Source: Candidatus Atribacteria bacterium
GTDB taxonomy: Bacteria > Atribacterota > Atribacteria > Atribacterales > Atribacteraceae
Assembly: GCA_018056205.1 (NCBI GenBank)
Contig: JAGPGC010000041.1
Coordinates: forward strand, 1 to 8,557
Direction of reading: 5' to 3'
DNA: 8,557 bases
Of this stretch, positions 6,295 to 8,557 are shown piece after piece (within the stretch, counting starts at the first letter, position 1; the number at the start of each line of letters is the position of its first letter). Position numbers and translations under genes: made by a program. The notes beneath the pieces were generated by a model, which saw nothing but the letters and a program-made list of their open reading frames with translations, did no database searches and had not been told where the DNA came from.

Positions 6295-7631
6295 GAATAT
6301 ACTCCTTCCAGATCATAGGGGGTACTTTTGGTTACAGTTACCTTTATGATATTACCCGGTTGAAAGTTTTTAGAGTTGGTCTTTATGTTGACCTTGATTT
6401 GACCATCTACATCAGGAGCATCTCCGTAAGTTCGGCCTAAATAGATCGGTTCCTTTTGGGAAAGAGGAGTTTGATCCAGAATAACCTCTAAAGAGTTACC
6501 AATTAAAGAACGATGAAAATCACTAGCTATTTTTTCCTGAATCTTCATTATTTTCTGATATCGAGCTTGCTTAATCTCTTCTTCAACTTGATGAGGCATT
6601 TGTGATGCAATTGTCCCCGATTGTGGGGAATAGATAAAACATCCTAAACGTTCAAACCGGAATGATTTTATCTGAGTAACCATTTGATTAAAGATAAAAT
6701 CAGTTTCTCCAGGAAACCCAACCATTAAGGTAGTTCGAAGAAACAAACCCGGTATAGCTTGGCGAAGAGTGTTTAAATTTTTCAAAATTTTATCAATATC
6801 TGATGACCGGTTCATATTTTGTAAAATATCAGGATGTATATGTTGAAGGGGGACATCTAAATATTTGCAAATTTTCTTCGAAGTAGCAATCGTTTCAATT
6901 AATTCAGGGTCGATGCTATCAGGAGAAAGATAAAGAAGTCGAATCCAAATTCCCTCAGGGAGGAGTGATTGATCTAAAATTCGAAGCAATTGGGCAAGCA
7001 TTCTTTTTCCAGCCCAATCTAACCCATAACTGCCAATATCTTGGCCAATTAAGATGATTTCTTTCACACCTTGCTGGATTAAATGAAAAATTTCTTTTTG
7101 AATCGATTCCATCTGACGACTTCTTTGTTTCCCACGAATTAATGGAATGACACAATAACTGCAATGATGATTACACCCTTCGGTAATTTTAAGATAGGCA
7201 TAATGGGATGGAGTTGAAAGGAGTCGTTCGGTAGAATCATCATAAAGATAGGAAGGTTTATCGATCAATACCTGATTTTTACCGCGTCGAGTTAAGATTT
7301 CATTGATAAAAGGAAAGTCATTAACTCCAATCCAAAAATCAACTTCAGGATACTTCGATGGAAGTTGGTTTCCAAATCGTTGTGGATAACAGCCCATTAC
7401 TACGAGGGTTTTACTGGGATCATTATTTTTTATTTGAACCAAACGGTTAATCCAGGATTCGGTTTCTTGGATTGCCTCGTCAATAAAACAGCAGCTGTTG
7501 ACTATTATTAAATCAGCAGTTTCAGGAGTAGTTATAATTTTATATTGGGAAGAAAGAAGTTTTCCTAATACAACCTCAGAATCTACCAGGTTTTTATCAC
7601 AACCGAGTGAAATAAGGGACAAACTCTTCAT
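6291..7631 (-). CDS. rimO: RimO, ribosomal protein S12 methylthiotransferase
   Basis: A 446-residue radical-SAM methylthiotransferase that modifies an aspartate of ribosomal protein S12. Domains in order are: UPF0004 (about 1-120) with Cys11 in SLGCDKNLVDSE, Cys47 in VNSCCFI and Cys81 in MGCYPQRF for the auxiliary cluster; the radical-SAM core with CNHHCSYC (Cys153, Cys157, Cys160) and ILIGQDIGSYG; and a C-terminal TRAM domain from about 378. LGRTYGDAPDVDG (398-410) and the SLGCDKN start distinguish RimO from MiaB and MtaB. The second cysteine site reads NSCC rather than the common NTCG, adding Cys48. Length is normal. The start ATG (7631-7629) overlaps the rodZ stop as ATGA with only a weak Shine-Dalgarno (GGAAAG about 15 nt upstream), so it is probably translationally coupled to rodZ. 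The stop overlaps cinA. Bacillus subtilis lacks this gene here, whereas many Clostridia-like genomes carry it. Confidence 0.96.
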   Translation of the reverse strand: MKSLSLISLGCDKNLVDSEVVLGKLLSSQYKIITTPETADLIIVNSCCFIDEAIQETESWINRLVQIKNNDPSKTLVVMGCYPQRFGNQLPSKYPEVDFWIGVNDFPFINEILTRRGKNQVLIDKPSYLYDDSTERLLSTPSHYAYLKITEGCNHHCSYCVIPLIRGKQRSRQMESIQKEIFHLIQQGVKEIILIGQDIGSYGLDWAGKRMLAQLLRILDQSLLPEGIWIRLLYLSPDSIDPELIETIATSKKICKYLDVPLQHIHPDILQNMNRSSDIDKILKNLNTLRQAIPGLFLRTTLMVGFPGETDFIFNQMVTQIKSFRFERLGCFIYSPQSGTIASQMPHQVEEEIKQARYQKIMKIQEKIASDFHRSLIGNSLEVILDQTPLSQKEPIYLGRTYGDAPDVDGQIKVNIKTNSKNFQPGNIIKVTVTKSTPYDLEGVYS

Positions 7632-8398
7632 GGACGAAAGATTCTTTCCGATCGTTGATTGTTTTCGGCCAGGAAACCGGCTTCGGTTCCGTTGAGGGTA
7701 ACTCTTACTTTTGATCCATTTAAAAAAGACATAATCAAGGGAGAATTACTTAAAAACCGATACTCTTTCTGAGGAACCAAAACCCCAGAGAATACATTTC
7801 GATTATCGTTAGTGGTTACCTGAAGCCAGGCAACCTCTTCAGCTTTTAGAACGACGCGGAGCAGATATTCTATATTGGGAGTTGAAGTAGGGACTTGAAC
7901 AAAGGCCGGAGTTGATTCTGGAGCTAAATCGGTTGGAAGAAGACTGGTTTCCGGTAAATTGGTTACCTCAGTAATCGAGGTGGTTTCATTTGAATCTAAA
8001 TGATCTTTCCTAAATTCGATTGACAAATAGAGTGAGGTAAAAATAGCCGCGGTAATGATAAGGTATAAAAGGATTCTTTTAAAAAAATTAGCTTTGTCTG
8101 GAGAGTATTCATGATAGATACTCGAGTGGGAAGGTTCTTTTTTAGAAGAATCGGGATAGCTCTTGTTAAAGATGGTTTTAAGAGTTTCTTGGTTGATGTT
8201 AAGCAATCTTCCATAATTTTTAACATATCCAAAGGTATAGGAATATTCAGGAAGGTCTTTCCATCTCTCTTCTTCAATTGCCCTCAAATACCGTTTATTA
8301 ATAAAGGTTTGTTGTTCAATTTCTTCCAGAGATAATCCCAATTCTTCCCGCTTGCTTTTTAAAAAGTTCCCAATTCCCGGTAATTTTTCTTCACTCAT
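7628..8398 (-). CDS. rodZ: RodZ-like transmembrane helix-turn-helix protein (HTH_25 / DUF4115)
   Basis: A 256-residue bitopic membrane protein resembling RodZ and B. subtilis YmfM. The cytoplasmic N-terminal part (about 8-75) is a Cro-like helix-turn-helix: GNFLKSKREELGLSLEEIEQ, then TFINKRYLRAIEE and YTFGYVKNYGRLL, the standard HTH_25 signature. A single membrane helix follows at about 108-127 (FKRILLYLIITAAIFTSLYL), with basic residues on the cytoplasmic side. Next comes a Ser/Thr/Pro-rich linker (about 135-175) and a C-terminal DUF4115 beta domain (about 178-256) with WLQVTTND and FSGVLVPQKEYRF. RodZ links MreB filaments to the wall-synthesis machinery and affects rod shape. Its HTH binds MreB in characterised cases, and DNA binding is not required. 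The start ATG overlaps the ftsK stop by one base (TAATG), with GAGGGGA about 9 nt upstream. Placement directly after ftsK is the same as in Firmicutes. It is shorter than E. coli RodZ (337). Confidence 0.9.
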   Translation of the reverse strand: MSEEKLPGIGNFLKSKREELGLSLEEIEQQTFINKRYLRAIEEERWKDLPEYSYTFGYVKNYGRLLNINQETLKTIFNKSYPDSSKKEPSHSSIYHEYSPDKANFFKRILLYLIITAAIFTSLYLSIEFRKDHLDSNETTSITEVTNLPETSLLPTDLAPESTPAFVQVPTSTPNIEYLLRVVLKAEEVAWLQVTTNDNRNVFSGVLVPQKEYRFLSNSPLIMSFLNGSKVRVTLNGTEAGFLAENNQRSERIFRP

Positions 8399-8557
8399 TA
8401 AATATCGTCCCCTCTATTGGCGATTACTTTCCTGGGTTTACTTCCTTCGTAAGGACCGACTAGACCCTCGCTTTCCATCCGTTCAATTAACCGGGCAGCA
8501 CGGTTAAAGCCAATCCGTAGTCGTCTTTGCAAAAGAGATGTCGAGGCTTTTCCATTT
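8398..8557 (-). CDS. ftsK: FtsK/SpoIIIE DNA translocase (C-terminal fragment, gamma domain)
   Basis: Only the last 52 residues and the TAA stop (8400-8398) are inside the window; the rest extends beyond the right edge. Reading on the minus strand gives [20 protein letters not shown], then [20 protein letters not shown] and RKVIA. This is the winged-helix gamma domain that ends FtsK/SpoIIIE translocases. That domain recognises the short polar KOPS/SRS sequences that direct the septal motor, and in FtsK it contacts XerD. The full protein would be a septum-anchored hexameric ATPase that moves chromosomes at division. The motor cannot be seen here, so FtsK cannot be separated from SpoIIIE or SftA. 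The stop codon overlaps the rodZ start by one base, which points to co-transcription. Confidence 0.93.
   Translation of the reverse strand, partial: NGKASTSLLQRRLRIGFNRAARLIERMESEGLVGPYEGSKPRKVIANRGDDI

Noticed and set aside
7996..8277. Second minus-strand open frame inside rodZ
   Set aside because: It is an out-of-frame shadow of the RodZ helix-turn-helix and membrane region, whose own frame is clearly the coding one.
1..8557. Search for mobile elements, CRISPR arrays, tRNA or rRNA genes, toxin-antitoxin or defence genes
   Set aside because: No transposase, repeat-spacer pattern, cloverleaf or terminal repeats were recognised. The window is filled by conserved core genes with uniform composition.

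Overview
This is a compact stretch of conserved bacterial housekeeping genes. All eleven genes lie on the minus strand, so transcription runs from high to low coordinates. In that order they are ftsK (C-terminal end only), rodZ, rimO, cinA, thpR, recA, recX, rny, ymdB, spoVS and miaB (N-terminal end only). Base composition is AT-rich, roughly 40% GC by eye. The order ftsK-rodZ-(rimO)-cinA-recA-(recX)-rny-ymdB-spoVS-miaB is the classic Firmicutes-type arrangement. It is also the kind of cluster expected in neighbouring deep lineages such as Atribacterota. RNase Y, YmdB and SpoVS together fit that assignment and argue against a typical proteobacterium. I cannot name a genus. SpoVS alone does not prove sporulation, because the family also occurs in non-sporulating bacteria.

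Region by region: 8557-3464 (ftsK end to recA) is tightly packed. Junctions are TAATG (ftsK/rodZ), ATGA (rodZ/rimO, rimO/cinA, cinA/thpR) and TAA directly followed by TTG (thpR/recA). recX then starts 4 nt after recA. This looks like one translationally coupled operon whose main promoter is outside the window. After recX comes the largest gap, about 185 bp. It contains a good sigma-70-type promoter (TTGACT, 17 bp, TAAAAT) whose -35 box overlaps the recX stop codon. That promoter would drive rny, ymdB and spoVS with a leader of about 150 nt. A perfect 14-bp inverted repeat follows spoVS and sits just 23 nt before miaB. No stretch longer than 300 bases lacks a gene.

The genes group into chromosome and cell-shape functions (FtsK, RodZ), methylthiolation of ribosomal protein S12 and tRNA (RimO, MiaB), nucleotide and cofactor repair (CinA), homologous recombination and its modulator (RecA, RecX), and RNA turnover (ThpR, RNase Y, YmdB). 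RNase Y and YmdB are functionally linked in Bacillus subtilis. SpoVS is a small Alba-fold protein of unclear molecular function.

I found no mobile element, CRISPR array, RNA gene, defence system or clearly novel system. The points worth a second look are regulatory (the rny promoter and leader, the hairpin in front of miaB, an SOS-like palindrome ahead of recA) and small protein-level features (RecA without an acidic tail, an extra Cys in RimO).
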